A stretch of 64,000 nt of DNA from Hymenobacter armeniacus (lineage in GTDB: Bacteria > Bacteroidota > Bacteroidia > Cytophagales > Hymenobacteraceae): positions 62,001 to 126,000 of the forward strand of contig NZ_JACXAC010000005.1 of assembly GCF_014699055.1 (NCBI RefSeq), in the 5' to 3' direction. How positions within the stretch are numbered: the stretch's first letter is position 1; every line of letters begins with the position of its first letter. Of the stretch, positions 9,540-18,804 are shown piece after piece. Position numbers and translations under genes: made by a program. The notes beneath the pieces were generated by a model. It was not told the DNA's origin. It saw only the letters and a list, made by a program, of their open reading frames with translations, and made no database searches.

Positions 9540-10559
9540 TTACTTGCCCAGTGCCTGCTGCCATTTCCAAGCGCTGGCCAGGGCCTCGGCCAGGGTGCCT
9601 TCGGTTTTGAAGCCGAGCACGGTCTCGGCTTTGGTGGCGTCGGCGTAAATGGCGGGCACGTCGCCGGCGCGGCGCGGGCCCAGCTCCACGTTCAGCTTCT
9701 GGCCGCTCACCTCCTCGAAGGTGCGCACCACTTCGAGCACGGTGTTGCCGCGGCCGGTGCCCACGTTGAAGGTTTCCACTTTGTCGGCGGCTTTTTTCTC
9801 GAGCAAGCGGCGCACGGCCACCACGTGGGCCTTGGCCAGGTCGACCACGTAGATGTAGTCGCGCACGCAAGAGCCGTCGGGCGTGTCGTAGTCGGTGCCG
9901 TACACGGTCAGCTTTTCGCGAATGCCCGCGGCCGTCTGCGTGATGAAGGGCACCAGGTTCTGGGGCACGCCCAGGGGCAGCTCGCCGATTTTGGCCGACG
10001 GATGCGCCCCAATGGGGTTGAAGTAGCGCAGCAAAATGGTGCGCGGGCCGCCGGCGGCGGCCACGTCGGTGAGGATGTCCTCGGCCATCTGCTTGGTGGC
10101 GCCGTAGGGCGAGGTGGCTTTTTTGGTGGGCGTGGCCTCGGTCACGGGCAGCTTGTCGGGCACGCCGTACACGGTGCACGACGACGAAAACACGATGCTT
10201 TCCACCCCAAACTCCGGCATCACCGCCAGCAGGACCAGCAGCGAGTCGAGGTTGTTGCGGTAATACGCCAGCGGCTTCTGCACCGACTCGTTCACCGCCT
10301 TGAAGGCGGCAAAGTGAATCACGCCGGCAATGCCGGGCTCGGCCTGGAACACGCCGCGCAGCGCCTCTTCGTTGGCGCAATCGATGGTATACAGCGGCAC
10401 GCGCGTGCCCAGAATGGCCTCGATGCCCGCCACCGCCGACTCCTGCGAATTGCTGAAGTCATCGACGATAATGGGCTGGTAGCCGGCCTGATGCAGCTCC
10501 ACCACCGCGTGCGAACCGATGTAGCCCGCGCCACCCGTAACTAGAATTTTGGTACGCAT
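9540..10559 (-). CDS. galE: UDP-glucose 4-epimerase
   Basis: 339 residues, the normal GalE length. It interconverts UDP-glucose and UDP-galactose. The N-terminus reads ILVTGGAGYIGSHAVVEL and the catalytic motif is SPYGATKQMAED; FSSSCTVYG supplies the catalytic serine region. The ATG at 10559 was preferred over a TTG-like start eight codons upstream because MRTKILVTGG is the family N-terminus. Together with the wbpP-like gene it provides galactose-type nucleotide sugars for the predicted glycan genes that follow. Confidence 0.96.
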   Translation of the reverse strand: MRTKILVTGGAGYIGSHAVVELHQAGYQPIIVDDFSNSQESAVAGIEAILGTRVPLYTIDCANEEALRGVFQAEPGIAGVIHFAAFKAVNESVQKPLAYYRNNLDSLLVLLAVMPEFGVESIVFSSSCTVYGVPDKLPVTEATPTKKATSPYGATKQMAEDILTDVAAAGGPRTILLRYFNPIGAHPSAKIGELPLGVPQNLVPFITQTAAGIREKLTVYGTDYDTPDGSCVRDYIYVVDLAKAHVVAVRRLLEKKAADKVETFNVGTGRGNTVLEVVRTFEEVSGQKLNVELGPRRAGDVPAIYADATKAETVLGFKTEGTLAEALASAWKWQQALGK

Positions 10560-10640
10560 AGTTTTCAATGAGTGAATGGGCAACTGAGCGAAAAAGCAGG
10601 AAAATGTATTACCTCACCCATTCACGCATTCGCCCATGGG

Positions 10641-11936
10641 TTACAGGCTCCAGTACTGCAGGTCCTTCATCTTGCCCCGGTACAGGCCTTTGATGTCGAC
10701 CAGCACGGCATTTTCGGAGGTGATGGACTGGAAATATGCCTCGTCTTTGGCGGCGTAGGGCTGGTGGCCCACGGCCACAATCACGGCGTCGTAGTCTTTG
10801 CGCACGTCGTCGGCGGGCGTGAGGCGGAAGCCGTATTCGTGGTGCAGCTCGTTGGAGTCGGCGTGCGGGTCCACGATGTCGACGTTCACCGAGAAGTTTT
10901 TCAGCTCCTGAATCACGTCGGCCACTTTCGAGTTGCGGATGTCCTCCACGTTTTCCTTGAAGGTGGCGCCCATCACCAGCACGCGGCTTTTGGCCACGTC
11001 CTTGCCCTTCTTAATCATCATCTGCACCGTTTTGCGGGCGATGTAGGCGCCCATGTTGTCGTTGGTGGTGCGGCCGGAGAGGATGACTTTGGCGTCGTAG
11101 CCCAGCTCTTTGGCCTTGTAGGTAAGGTAATACGGGTCCACGCCGATGCAGTGGCCGCCCACCAGGCCGGGCGAGAACTTCAGGAAGTTCCACTTCGTGC
11201 CGGCGGCTTCCAGCACCTCGTAGGTGTTGATGCTCATGCGGTCGAAAATCATCGACAGCTCGTTCATCAAGGCAATGTTGACGTCGCGCTGCGTGTTTTC
11301 GATGATTTTGGCGGCCTCGGCCACCCGAATGCTGCTGGCGCGGTGCACGCCGGCATCCACCACCAGCTCGTACACCTTGGCAATGGTGTCGAGGGCTTCC
11401 TGGTCGTTGCCGCTCACCACCTTCACGATGCGGCGCAGGGTGTGCTCCTTGTCGCCGGGGTTGATGCGCTCGGGCGAGTAGCCTACCTTGAAATCGTTCG
11501 GGAACTTCAGGCCCGACAGGCGCTCAATCACCGGAATACAGTCTTCCTCGGTGCAGCCGGGGTATACGGTGCTTTCGAACACCACGTAGTCGCCCTTTTT
11601 CAGCACCTTGCCCACCGACGACGACGCGCCGAGCAGAGGCTTGAGGTCGGGCATGGCGTGCTCGTCGATGGGCGTGGGCACGGCCACGATGTAGAACTGC
11701 GCCTGGCGCAGCACTTCCAGCGAGTCGGTGAAGGTGATGTCGCAGCCGTCGAAGGCCTCTTTTTCCAGCTCGCCGCTGGGGTCGATGCCCTGCTTCATCT
11801 GGGCCACGCGGCCGGCGTTGATGTCGAAGCCGATGACCTTCAGCTGCTTCGCGAATTCGAGGGCAATGGGCAAGCCCACGTAGCCGAGGCCGATGACGGC
11901 CAGCGTGGCCTCTTTGCGCAATAATTGGTCGTACAC
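10641..11936 (-). CDS. wbpO: UDP-N-acetyl-hexosamine 6-dehydrogenase (WbpO/TviB-like)
   Basis: About 431 residues of the UDP-glucose/GDP-mannose dehydrogenase family: an N-terminal NAD fold (LAVIGLGYVGLPIALEFAK), the central domain, the catalytic cysteine in SPGLVGGHCIGVDPYYL, and the C-terminal domain (ATFKENVEDIRNSK). The class oxidises the C6 of UDP-HexNAc to the uronic acid. I place the start at the GTG at 11936, four bases after the stop of the upstream acetyltransferase gene; a longer ATG start at 12002 would overlap that gene by 62 bases and adds residues unlike the family. It likely uses the UDP-GalNAc made by the WbpP-like epimerase. Confidence 0.88.
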   Translation of the reverse strand: MYDQLLRKEATLAVIGLGYVGLPIALEFAKQLKVIGFDINAGRVAQMKQGIDPSGELEKEAFDGCDITFTDSLEVLRQAQFYIVAVPTPIDEHAMPDLKPLLGASSSVGKVLKKGDYVVFESTVYPGCTEEDCIPVIERLSGLKFPNDFKVGYSPERINPGDKEHTLRRIVKVVSGNDQEALDTIAKVYELVVDAGVHRASSIRVAEAAKIIENTQRDVNIALMNELSMIFDRMSINTYEVLEAAGTKWNFLKFSPGLVGGHCIGVDPYYLTYKAKELGYDAKVILSGRTTNDNMGAYIARKTVQMMIKKGKDVAKSRVLVMGATFKENVEDIRNSKVADVIQELKNFSVNVDIVDPHADSNELHHEYGFRLTPADDVRKDYDAVIVAVGHQPYAAKDEAYFQSITSENAVLVDIKGLYRGKMKDLQYWSL

Positions 11937-11940
11937 GTGG

Positions 11941-12567
11941 TTAGTTTTTCGGGGTTCGTTTTTCGTTTTTAGGAAGCGGGCGCACCGATTTTTCGTCGGC
12001 ACTTAGCTCGTACTGTTCGCCGCTTTCGGGGCAGGTAGCCCGGCGGTTGGCGTCGAAGGCGAGGCGATGGCCGTAGGCGCTCATCCAGCCCTGCGGCCGG
12101 GCAGGCGCGCCGTATACGAGGGCATAGGCCGGAACGTCGTGCGTGACCACGCTGCCCGCGCCCACAAAGGCGTAGCGGCCGAGTCTTACGCCGCACACGA
12201 TGGTGGCGTTGGCGCCCACCGTCACGCCCTGCTCCAGGTACGTGCTCTGGTACTGGCCAGCGCCCTTGCGGGGCACGGCACTGCGCGGGTTTTTCACGTT
12301 GGTAAACACCACCGAAGGGCCCAGAAACACGTCGTCTTCGCACACCACGCCGCCGTACAGGCTCACGTTGTTTTGCACCTTCACGTTGCGGCCCAGCACC
12401 ACGCCGTCGGCCACAAAGACGTTCTGGCCCAGGTTGCACTGCTCGCCGATGTCGGCACCGGCGCTGATGTGGCAAAAGTGCCACACGCGGCTGCCCCGGC
12501 CTATCTGGCAGCCTTCGTCGAGGACGGCCGTGGGATGGGCATAGTAATCGGAGGCGGGGTGGGGCAT
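11941..12567 (-). CDS. Left-handed beta-helix sugar N-acetyltransferase (WbpD/WlbB-like)
   Basis: 208 residues. Hexapeptide repeats run from about residue 10 to 160 ([53 protein letters not shown]), ending [16 protein letters not shown], typical of WbpD/WlbB acetyltransferases acting on UDP-3-amino-GlcNAcA. No partner oxidoreductase or aminotransferase (WbpB, WbpE) is in the window, so its true substrate is uncertain. It is the first gene of the minus-strand sugar-nucleotide run and has a good -7 promoter box at 12593-12600. Confidence 0.82.
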   Translation of the reverse strand: MPHPASDYYAHPTAVLDEGCQIGRGSRVWHFCHISAGADIGEQCNLGQNVFVADGVVLGRNVKVQNNVSLYGGVVCEDDVFLGPSVVFTNVKNPRSAVPRKGAGQYQSTYLEQGVTVGANATIVCGVRLGRYAFVGAGSVVTHDVPAYALVYGAPARPQGWMSAYGHRLAFDANRRATCPESGEQYELSADEKSVRPLPKNEKRTPKN

Positions 12568-12592
12568 GCGGGCAAGCGGGTGGTTCGGCCGG

Positions 12593-12600
12593 CAAAGGTA
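12593..12600 (-). promoter_or_regulatory. Bacteroidota-type -7 promoter box
   Basis: On the minus strand this reads TACCTTTG followed by C, matching TAnnTTTG(C), 25 bases before the acetyltransferase ATG. It probably drives the sugar-nucleotide cluster. A clear -33 TTTG was not found. Confidence 0.55.
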
Positions 12601-12703
12601 AGACGGCGACGGGGGTTAGGGTCCTTCTTTGGGGGAATTCCCGTAAACCGTTAGCATCATGCCGCCAACCCGGACCGATGAGCGGTAGCCGCGCTCCTGT
12701 GGC

Positions 12704-14146
12704 TTATAGCTTCACGCACACGTTCTGGGCTTCCGTGAAAAACCGCAGCGCTTCCAGGCCGCCCTCGCGGCCCACGCCGGAGTTTTTCATGCCGCCAAAG
12801 GGCGTGCGCAGGTCGCGGTGCAGCCAGGTGTTCACCCACACAATGCCGCTGTGCAGCTGGTGCGCCACGCGGTGGGCGCGCTGCAAGTCGCGGGTCCAGA
12901 GGGTAGCAGATAGGCCGTAGTCGGTGCTGTTGGCCATCATCAGGGCCTCCTCGTCGGTGTCGAAGGGCGTGAGGGTGACGACGGGGCCAAAGATTTCCTC
13001 CTGGTTGGTGCGGCAGTCGAAGGGCAGGTTTTCGAATACCGTGGGCTCCAGGAAGTAGCCGGTTGAGCAGCGGCCGGGCACGGTGGCACGATGGCCGCCG
13101 GCCAGCAGCGTGCCGCCTTCCTCGTGGGCCAGCTTGATGTAGGTCAGCACTTTATGTAAGTGCGCTTCGCTCACCAGTGCGCCCTGCCTGGTGTCGGCTT
13201 CGAGCGGGTCGCCGATTTTTTGGTCCTTAAGCTGCTTCAAAAATTCCGCTTTGAAAGCCTCGTAGATGGGTCGCTCCACGAAAATGCGGGAGCCGCACAG
13301 GCAAATCTGGCCCTGGTTGGCAAAGCTGCTGCGGATGCTGGTGGCCACGGCGGCGGCCAGGTCGCAGTCGGCGAAGACGATGTTCGGGTTTTTGCCGCCC
13401 AGCTCCAGGCTCAGCTTTTTGAACATGGGCGCGGCCGTCGCGGCCAAGTGGCGCCCGGTGGCCGTGCCGCCCGTGAAGCTGATGGCCTTGATGCCCGGAT
13501 GCTCCACAATGGCTTGCCCGCAATTCGGCCCGTTGCCGTGCACGATGTTGAGCACGCCGGCCGGCAGCCCGGCTTCCATGCACAGCTCGCTCAGTAAAAA
13601 CGCCGTGGCCGGGGTAATTTCCGACGGCTTGGCCACTACGCAGCAGCCCACGGCCAGGGCCGGCGCAATTTTCCAGGTGAAGAGGTAGAGCGGCAGGTTC
13701 CAGGGCGAGATGCAGCCCACCACGCCCACCGGATGGCGCACGGTGTAGTTCACGGCCACGCCCTCTTGCACGTGGGCCTCGGTGGCAAAGTGCTGCGCGG
13801 AGGTGCCGAAGAAGTGGAAATTGGAAGCGGCGCGCGGAATGTCCATCACCCGAGCCAGGCTCAAGGGCTTGCCGTTGTCCTGGCTTTCGGCGCGGGCCAG
13901 GCGCTCCAGGTTGGCGTCGATGAGGTCGGCGATGCGCACCAGCAGGCGGCCCCGGTCCTCGGCGGGCAGCGCACGCCAGGCGGGCAGGGCGGCCTTGGCG
14001 GCCGCCACGGCGGCGGCCACGTCTTCGGGGCCGGAGTCGGGAATCTGGCCGTAAACCTGACCGGTGGCAGGCTCGATGTTGTTGAGGTAGCGGCCTGCCT
14101 GGGGCGGTACCAGCTGGCCGTTGATGTAGTTGAGCAGGTTGAGCAT
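12704..14146 (-). CDS. 2-aminomuconate 6-semialdehyde dehydrogenase (ALDH8A1-like)
   Basis: 480 residues, full-length aldehyde dehydrogenase. It shows the oxyanion asparagine in SPWN (N149), the general base in LELGGKNP (E248) and the catalytic cysteine in FANQGQICLCGSR (C282). The stretch RSSFANQG-ICLC and the ending PFGGMKNSGVGREGG closely match ALDH8A1 and bacterial 2-hydroxymuconate/2-aminomuconate semialdehyde dehydrogenases as I know them. It would oxidise the product of ACMS decarboxylase (30846) to 2-aminomuconate, continuing tryptophan breakdown past 3-hydroxyanthranilate. It is separated from the other kynurenine genes by about 13 kb of glycan-type genes. A -7 promoter box lies 19 bases upstream, suggesting separate expression. 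Confidence 0.88.
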   Translation of the reverse strand: MLNLLNYINGQLVPPQAGRYLNNIEPATGQVYGQIPDSGPEDVAAAVAAAKAALPAWRALPAEDRGRLLVRIADLIDANLERLARAESQDNGKPLSLARVMDIPRAASNFHFFGTSAQHFATEAHVQEGVAVNYTVRHPVGVVGCISPWNLPLYLFTWKIAPALAVGCCVVAKPSEITPATAFLLSELCMEAGLPAGVLNIVHGNGPNCGQAIVEHPGIKAISFTGGTATGRHLAATAAPMFKKLSLELGGKNPNIVFADCDLAAAVATSIRSSFANQGQICLCGSRIFVERPIYEAFKAEFLKQLKDQKIGDPLEADTRQGALVSEAHLHKVLTYIKLAHEEGGTLLAGGHRATVPGRCSTGYFLEPTVFENLPFDCRTNQEEIFGPVVTLTPFDTDEEALMMANSTDYGLSATLWTRDLQRAHRVAHQLHSGIVWVNTWLHRDLRTPFGGMKNSGVGREGGLEALRFFTEAQNVCVKL

Positions 14147-14165
14147 ACGGGCGGGACTAGGCTGG

Positions 14166-14173
14166 CAAAGCTA
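14166..14173 (-). promoter_or_regulatory. Bacteroidota-type -7 promoter box
   Basis: Minus strand TAGCTTTG followed by C, 19 bases before the aldehyde dehydrogenase ATG. It matches the TAnnTTTG consensus. Confidence 0.5.
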
Positions 14174-14201
14174 ACAAACCTGCCCGCCGCAACGCCGCTG
14201 G

Positions 14202-15152
14202 TTACTTCGCCGGCGCCGAAACCAGCGGCAGGTTGGTATCCGAAATCAAATACAGTGGGCGCTGCCGCACGTTGGCCGACAGCCGGGCCATGTACTCGCC
14301 AATGATACCCACCGAAATCAGCTGCACCCCGCCCAGAAAGAGGATGCTCACCATCAGCGACGGCCAGCCCGGCTGGTAATCGTGGGTGACAAACCGCGAA
14401 TACATGGTGTAGAGGCCCACCAAAAAGGCAATACCTGATACCAAGAAACCGCCAATGGTGGCCGCCTTCAGCGGCACGTCGGAGAAGGCCGTGATACCGT
14501 CGAGGGCCAGGCGTATCATTTTGCGGTAGGTGTAGCCGGTTTCGCCGCCGGCGCGCTCGGCGCGGTCGTATTCAATGTATGTTTGGCGGTAGCCAATCCA
14601 GGAAATCTGGCCGCGGATGAACTTGTTCTGCTCCGGCATCAGGCGCAGGCCTTCCACCACCTTGCGCGAAATGATGCGGAAATCGCCCGTATCCACTGGG
14701 ATGGAAATGTGCGTGATACTGGCCAGGATGCGGTAGAACAGGCGGGCCGTGAGCTTCTTGGCCATGCTGTCGCCCTGGCGCGAACGACGCTTGGCGTACA
14801 CCACTTCGTAGCCTTCCAGCATTTTCTGGCGCAGCAGCGGAATGAGTTCGGGCGGGTCCTGCAGGTCGGCGTCGATAATGACCACGGCCTCGCCAGTGGC
14901 CCGGTCCAGGCCGGCCGTCACGGCAATCTGGTGGCCGAAGTTGCGGCTCAGGTCGATGTAGCGCACCCGGGGGTCGCGGGCGGCCAGATTCATCAGCAGC
15001 GCCAAGGACTGGTCGCGAGAGCCATCGTTGATGAAAATCAGCTCAAAGCCGCCGGGCAGCGCCATGGGCTCCAGCACGCTCAGCAGGCGCCGGTACAGCT
15101 CGTCGATGTTGGGTTCCTCGTTGTAGATGGGAATGATGACGGACAGCTCCAC
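14202..15152 (-). CDS. Polyprenyl-phosphate glycosyltransferase, GtrB/DPM1-like GT2 with two C-terminal TM helices
   Basis: 316 residues starting at a GTG. The GT2 fold shows ELSVIIPIYNEEPNI at the N-terminus and the metal-binding DADLQDPPELIP. Two membrane helices follow near residues 230-255 and 265-290 (GGFLVSGIAFLVGLYTM; LGGVQLISVGIIGEYMARL), the layout of GtrB-type enzymes that load glucose or another sugar onto undecaprenyl phosphate on the cytoplasmic face. Such lipid-linked sugars are donors for GT-C transferases, several candidates of which follow in this window. The methyltransferase gene 30 bases upstream likely shares its transcript. Confidence 0.9.
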   Translation of the reverse strand: MELSVIIPIYNEEPNIDELYRRLLSVLEPMALPGGFELIFINDGSRDQSLALLMNLAARDPRVRYIDLSRNFGHQIAVTAGLDRATGEAVVIIDADLQDPPELIPLLRQKMLEGYEVVYAKRRSRQGDSMAKKLTARLFYRILASITHISIPVDTGDFRIISRKVVEGLRLMPEQNKFIRGQISWIGYRQTYIEYDRAERAGGETGYTYRKMIRLALDGITAFSDVPLKAATIGGFLVSGIAFLVGLYTMYSRFVTHDYQPGWPSLMVSILFLGGVQLISVGIIGEYMARLSANVRQRPLYLISDTNLPLVSAPAK

Positions 15153-15182
15153 GCGGGCAGGGAATTGGCTAAGGAAGAAAAG

Positions 15183-15941
15183 CTAAGCAGGTTTCTGGGC
15201 CAGCGCAAACACGCTCACACCCAGGGGCAGGTCGAAGAAGCGCAGCAGTCGGTTTTCAGCTTTCACCCACCACAGCAGCAGGCTGTTGGCCGGGCCCGAA
15301 AAGTGGCGCAGGTCGCCGGTCGAGCCTTCTTTTTTGATGGGCGACACCGGGCCCGACACCAGCCGGCGCCCCAGCCGCAGCGCGGCGGTGGGAAAGTACA
15401 TGGCCGCATTCCAAAACGAGCTGCGCCGGGTGCGCAGGCCGGCCCGCTGCAGAGCGCCTACCAAATCCTGGCGCGAGTAGCGGCGGTAGTGGTGGTTCAC
15501 CACGTCGTGCTCGCTCCAGAGGTAGGCGTGAGCCGGCACAAATACCAGCAGTTGGCCGCCGGGCTTCAGCACGCGCGTCCATTCGCGCAAGGCGCGGGCT
15601 TCGTCCTCGATGTGTTCCAGCACATCCGAAGCCACCACCACGTCGAAGCGGCCGTCGGCAAACTCCAAGGCGGCTCCGTCCATCAGCGAGGCATTGGTCA
15701 CGCCGCGGGCGTGGGCCAGCTCAATGGCTGGCGCGCTTACGTCGATGCCCGTCACGTCGAGGTAGCCGGCGGCGCGCAGGCGCTGCATGAGCGGCCCGCC
15801 CGAACAGCCGATTTCCAGAATGGCGGCCGTGTGCGGCAGCTGCAGACTGGCAATGAGGTCATACACCGCATCGCGGCGGCTGGCAAACCACCAGTGCTGT
15901 TCTTCGAGCTGGTGATATTTGGCTTCGTAGGTCAGGTCCAT
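15183..15941 (-). CDS. Class I SAM-dependent methyltransferase
   Basis: 252 residues from the ATG at 15941 (an in-frame TTG three codons earlier is less likely). The SAM-binding core is visible: ILEIGCSGGPLMQRL (motif I), VTGIDVSAPAIEL, FDVVVASDVLEHIEDE (motif II), and the post-motif LKPGGQLLVFVPAH. The fold is that of methyltransferases found beside glycan and polyprenyl-sugar genes. Substrate is unknown; the position upstream of a GtrB-like transferase suggests methylation of a glycan or a lipid-linked sugar. The -7 box TACTTTTG ends only six bases before the ATG, so the message may be almost leaderless. Confidence 0.85.
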   Translation of the reverse strand: MDLTYEAKYHQLEEQHWWFASRRDAVYDLIASLQLPHTAAILEIGCSGGPLMQRLRAAGYLDVTGIDVSAPAIELAHARGVTNASLMDGAALEFADGRFDVVVASDVLEHIEDEARALREWTRVLKPGGQLLVFVPAHAYLWSEHDVVNHHYRRYSRQDLVGALQRAGLRTRRSSFWNAAMYFPTAALRLGRRLVSGPVSPIKKEGSTGDLRHFSGPANSLLLWWVKAENRLLRFFDLPLGVSVFALAQKPA

Positions 15942-15947
15942 GCTAGG

Positions 15948-15955
15948 CAAAAGTA
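15948..15955 (-). promoter_or_regulatory. Bacteroidota-type -7 promoter box next to start codon
   Basis: Minus strand TACTTTTG followed by C, six bases from the methyltransferase ATG. If used, the transcript would have almost no leader. Confidence 0.45.
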
Positions 15956-16395
15956 CGGCAAGGGAATGTGGCTACATCACGTTTATTGTTAGAGACCTAA
16001 ATGACATTTCTGACCATATCTGTTATTAATGGACGTCTTCTGTGCCTTTCTGAATATTTTTTCTCCGGCGCTTCAATACTACAATCCCTTCAACACCGTC
16101 TTCACAAAGTGGGGGCGTTTTTTACGCTGTTGGGTAGTTCTTCACCGGCCATATATGTTGAAACTGTTCAATGGGGGTTATGTCTAGCTATAGACCCTGC
16201 CTGCAGCGGGCGTGGTATTGGCAAGGTAGCAGCCGGTATTGTGGCACGACACCGGGCCGTGGCTACTCTTATATGCACCATAAGTAAAGGAATTGGCAGC
16301 AGAAAGGCTGGCCCATTAGCGTGCTACGATGCAGGGGGTCCGAACCTTAAACTGGTGATGCGGCACGATGATACCGAATTGTAGGCCCGACTGTC
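15956..16395. other. Gene-free, less GC-rich intergenic region
   Basis: 440 bases between the divergent methyltransferase and first lipoprotein genes. An open frame at 16001-16384 exists, but its product has no recognisable domain, signal peptide or coding bias. I see no RNA gene or strong repeat. The base composition is visibly lower in GC than the flanks. Confidence 0.5.
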
Positions 16396-16403
16396 TACTT
16401 TTG
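16396..16403 (+). promoter_or_regulatory. Bacteroidota-type -7 promoter box
   Basis: TACTTTTG followed by C, 29 bases before the ATG of the lipoprotein gene at 16433; matches TAnnTTTG. Confidence 0.55.
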
Positions 16404-16432
16404 CTACCAAATACTTTCTTGTCGTTTAATTA

Positions 16433-16966
16433 ATGAAAAACTTTACCCTTTTACTAAGCATAGCCCTGCTGTCAGCCTGCTCATCCGATGATAAGGCAGC
16501 CTCTGCACAGGACGGAAGCATCGTCATTGAGAATGATTTTGAGTCCTTGGTTGGCTGGAACACCGACCCGGCGGCACTGTTCCGTGGCAAAGCCCATTCC
16601 GGTCGGTATGCCTTGAAGGTTGACAAAGACCATGAGTTCAGCCCTACGTTTGACATGGCGCTAAACTACGTCTCTCCTAAGCGCGTCAAATCCATCCACC
16701 TGGAAGCTTGGGCGATGCTGCCTGGCGAAAAATCTACTGGAGTGCTGGGCATTCAGGTGATGGAACCCGAAACGGGCAAGGAGATATATGGAGGTGGTAT
16801 CCGCCTGGCCGAATCGGTGAAGAAGGGCAATCAATGGCAAAAAGTAGAGGCTGACTACGAGTTGCCGGCCACCATCACGCCGACACAGCACCTGCGCCTC
16901 GCGTTGTGGCGGGCCGATGCCAGTGACCAAGTAATGGTGGACGACGTCAAAATGACCATTAAGTAA
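16433..16966 (+). CDS. Small lipoprotein with jelly-roll-like module (paralogue 1)
   Basis: 177 residues. A lipoprotein signal peptide ends at the lipobox LLSAC (C16), so it is predicted to be anchored to the cell envelope. The rest is one beta-rich domain with motifs shared with three other genes here: ENDFESLVGW near residue 33, KAHSGRYALKV, a VSPK..IHLEAWAMLP strand region, a WQKVEADYELP strand and the ending VMVDDVKMTI. This pattern resembles carbohydrate-binding jelly-roll domains of the CBM4/9 type, but no family can be named with confidence. It is the most divergent of the four. Neighbouring membrane proteins of GT-C type and the same module fused to two of them suggest a role in a surface glycan system. 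Confidence 0.8.
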   Translation: MKNFTLLLSIALLSACSSDDKAASAQDGSIVIENDFESLVGWNTDPAALFRGKAHSGRYALKVDKDHEFSPTFDMALNYVSPKRVKSIHLEAWAMLPGEKSTGVLGIQVMEPETGKEIYGGGIRLAESVKKGNQWQKVEADYELPATITPTQHLRLALWRADASDQVMVDDVKMTIK

Positions 16967-17239
16967 GCGCACTTAGCCGGCAAGCAGCAGCGGGAATCGT
17001 CCAACGGCCTTATAACGCTGCTTCCTGTGTCACAAGACGGCAGGGCAATTTCCCGTTTTGGCCTCTGTGGCGGGCGTGGGTTGGCCCGCGCATTGTCGGG
17101 CAAGGCCCCTCCCGAGGCACCGGCAAAGCCGTGCGCACAAAGTAACACTCGGGTCGGCAGCTCCCCAATGAGAAAGCGGATTCCTTGCCCCTTGCGATGT
17201 CCTGCAAAGGTGGTTCTATACTGATTTTATATAGCAACG

Positions 17240-18700
17240 ATGTTCAAGTCCTTTCCTAAATACTATTGGGTTGGCCTGCTGCTGACGTTTATCATCCTCG
17301 ACACTGCCTATACCTTCTGGCAGAACTACCAGTTGCCATTGGATGGCGACATGGTAACCATTGTGTTGCCGGGCGAGAAGTGCGTGCCCATCATGCACGA
17401 CCCCTTCGGCTGGTCGGTCATCACCCAGAATGCAGTTTACGCCGGCACCAACCGCTTTTTCGCGCACGCGGCCATGACCCTTTACTGGAAGACCATGCCG
17501 TTTCTGCTGCAGCTCTTCACCACGCCCATCAACAGCCTGTACGTGGCTAGTGCCTTGTTCAACACCGGGGTGCAGGTAGGCGTGATGCTGTTGCTGGCGG
17601 CTTACATTCAGCTGAGCGTGGGGGCCAAGCGCAGCCGCTGGGGGTACTGGGTAGGGGCGGCGCTACTGGTGCCTTTGTTTCAAACGGACGGCTTCTCCTA
17701 CCAGATGGGAATTACCAATATGGCCGTTACGTACACCTTTTTCTACGGCCTCCCGATGATGCTGCTTTTGGTGCTGCTCTGGCCCTTTTACAAAGCGGCC
17801 TACCTGCAGCAGCCGTTTAGGGTGCGGCCGTGGCAGGCCATGCTGTTGGTGCTGCTGATGGTAGTGCTGGCCTTCAACGGGCCTATCGTGATGGCTGCAG
17901 TATCGGTGATGCTGCTCGGCGTAGCCATTTACTGGCTGTGGCGGCAGGCGAAGCCGGTGCCCACCGCCGACGCGCCGCGCACGCTGGCCACCGGCTGGCT
18001 ATCAAACCAAGCCCTCTTGCTGCTGTTCGTATTCGGCGTGCTCGACCTGTATTCTTTATACATCGGCCGCAATGAAGCGGAGGCCACGCACGTCAACACC
18101 TTGTGGGAACGTTATCAGATGCTGCCCGGGGGCATTCTTTCCGAAGGGTTTGGCCAGTGGGGGCTACGCCTGCTCGTGTTGATGGTAATAGTGAACACAC
18201 AGCTTGTGCGCTGGCTGCTGCCCGCCTCTGCCGACCGCAACCGGGTGCTACTCCTTATGCGGTTGGCGGGGTTGTTTATCGTGGTGTTTGTGGCGTTGAT
18301 ACCCTTCGGCGGCTACCGTGTCTATCGTCCCAACCTGATTCGCGGCGATGTCACCATTCCGGCCACCATCGCGCTTTTGCTTGCCTTCGGGGTATCTACT
18401 TACTACTTGCTTCTGCACTTGGGCAGCCGTGTACGGACGAGCTATCTGGCGGTAATACTCGTGGGTGCGGGCTATTTCATGTACGCGGATGCCGTGCTGC
18501 AAATGCCAACCAACAACCAGTGTGAGCGTTTTGCGCTGGAGCAGATACAGGACTCGCCCGAGCCAGTCGTGCGGCTCTACGTGTATTGCAATGTCTTAAG
18601 CTGGGGCTTGATGTCAGACTACAAAGCATCCGACATAAATGCGGATATGTTGCAGTACTGGGGCGTGACGGACCGTAGAAAGCTCTACTACCAACAGTAA
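17240..18700 (+). CDS. Polytopic membrane protein, GT-C-like
   Basis: 486 residues with roughly ten hydrophobic helices. TM1 (YYWVGLLLTFIILDTAYTFW) is followed by an acidic outer loop (LPLDGDMVTI), the position where GT-C glycosyltransferases carry their catalytic Asp. No specific family is recognised. Codon use is less GC-rich than in the sugar-nucleotide operon, hinting at a different history. It starts 273 bases after the first lipoprotein gene, so it may have its own promoter; none was clear. A strong terminator follows directly. Function is inferred only: transfer of a lipid-linked sugar outside the inner membrane is possible. Confidence 0.7.
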   Translation: MFKSFPKYYWVGLLLTFIILDTAYTFWQNYQLPLDGDMVTIVLPGEKCVPIMHDPFGWSVITQNAVYAGTNRFFAHAAMTLYWKTMPFLLQLFTTPINSLYVASALFNTGVQVGVMLLLAAYIQLSVGAKRSRWGYWVGAALLVPLFQTDGFSYQMGITNMAVTYTFFYGLPMMLLLVLLWPFYKAAYLQQPFRVRPWQAMLLVLLMVVLAFNGPIVMAAVSVMLLGVAIYWLWRQAKPVPTADAPRTLATGWLSNQALLLLFVFGVLDLYSLYIGRNEAEATHVNTLWERYQMLPGGILSEGFGQWGLRLLVLMVIVNTQLVRWLLPASADRNRVLLLMRLAGLFIVVFVALIPFGGYRVYRPNLIRGDVTIPATIALLLAFGVSTYYLLLHLGSRVRTSYLAVILVGAGYFMYADAVLQMPTNNQCERFALEQIQDSPEPVVRLYVYCNVLSWGLMSDYKASDINADMLQYWGVTDRRKLYYQQ

Positions 18701-18706
18701 GCTTTG

Positions 18707-18776
18707 CCCTCACGCGCATCCGCCCGGCCGCTACATTGTGCAGCAGCCGGGCGGATGCGCGTGAGGGTATTTTTTT
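18707..18776. terminator. Strong rho-independent terminator
   Basis: A perfect 22-base inverted repeat (18707-18728 and 18746-18767) with a 17-base loop, followed by TATTTTTTTC on the plus strand. It lies between convergent genes ending at 18700 and 18805. Confidence 0.92.
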
Positions 18777-18804
18777 CTCTGCCGCTCCCAAATGCCGACC
18801 ACAC

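Noticed and set aside
11937..12002. ATG start at 12002 for the WbpO-like gene
   Set aside because: It overlaps the acetyltransferase gene and adds residues unlike the family; GTG at 11936 fits better.
16001..16384. 127-codon open frame between the methyltransferase and first lipoprotein genes
   Set aside because: No domain, signal peptide, promoter or coding-type codon bias; its product looks like chance translation.
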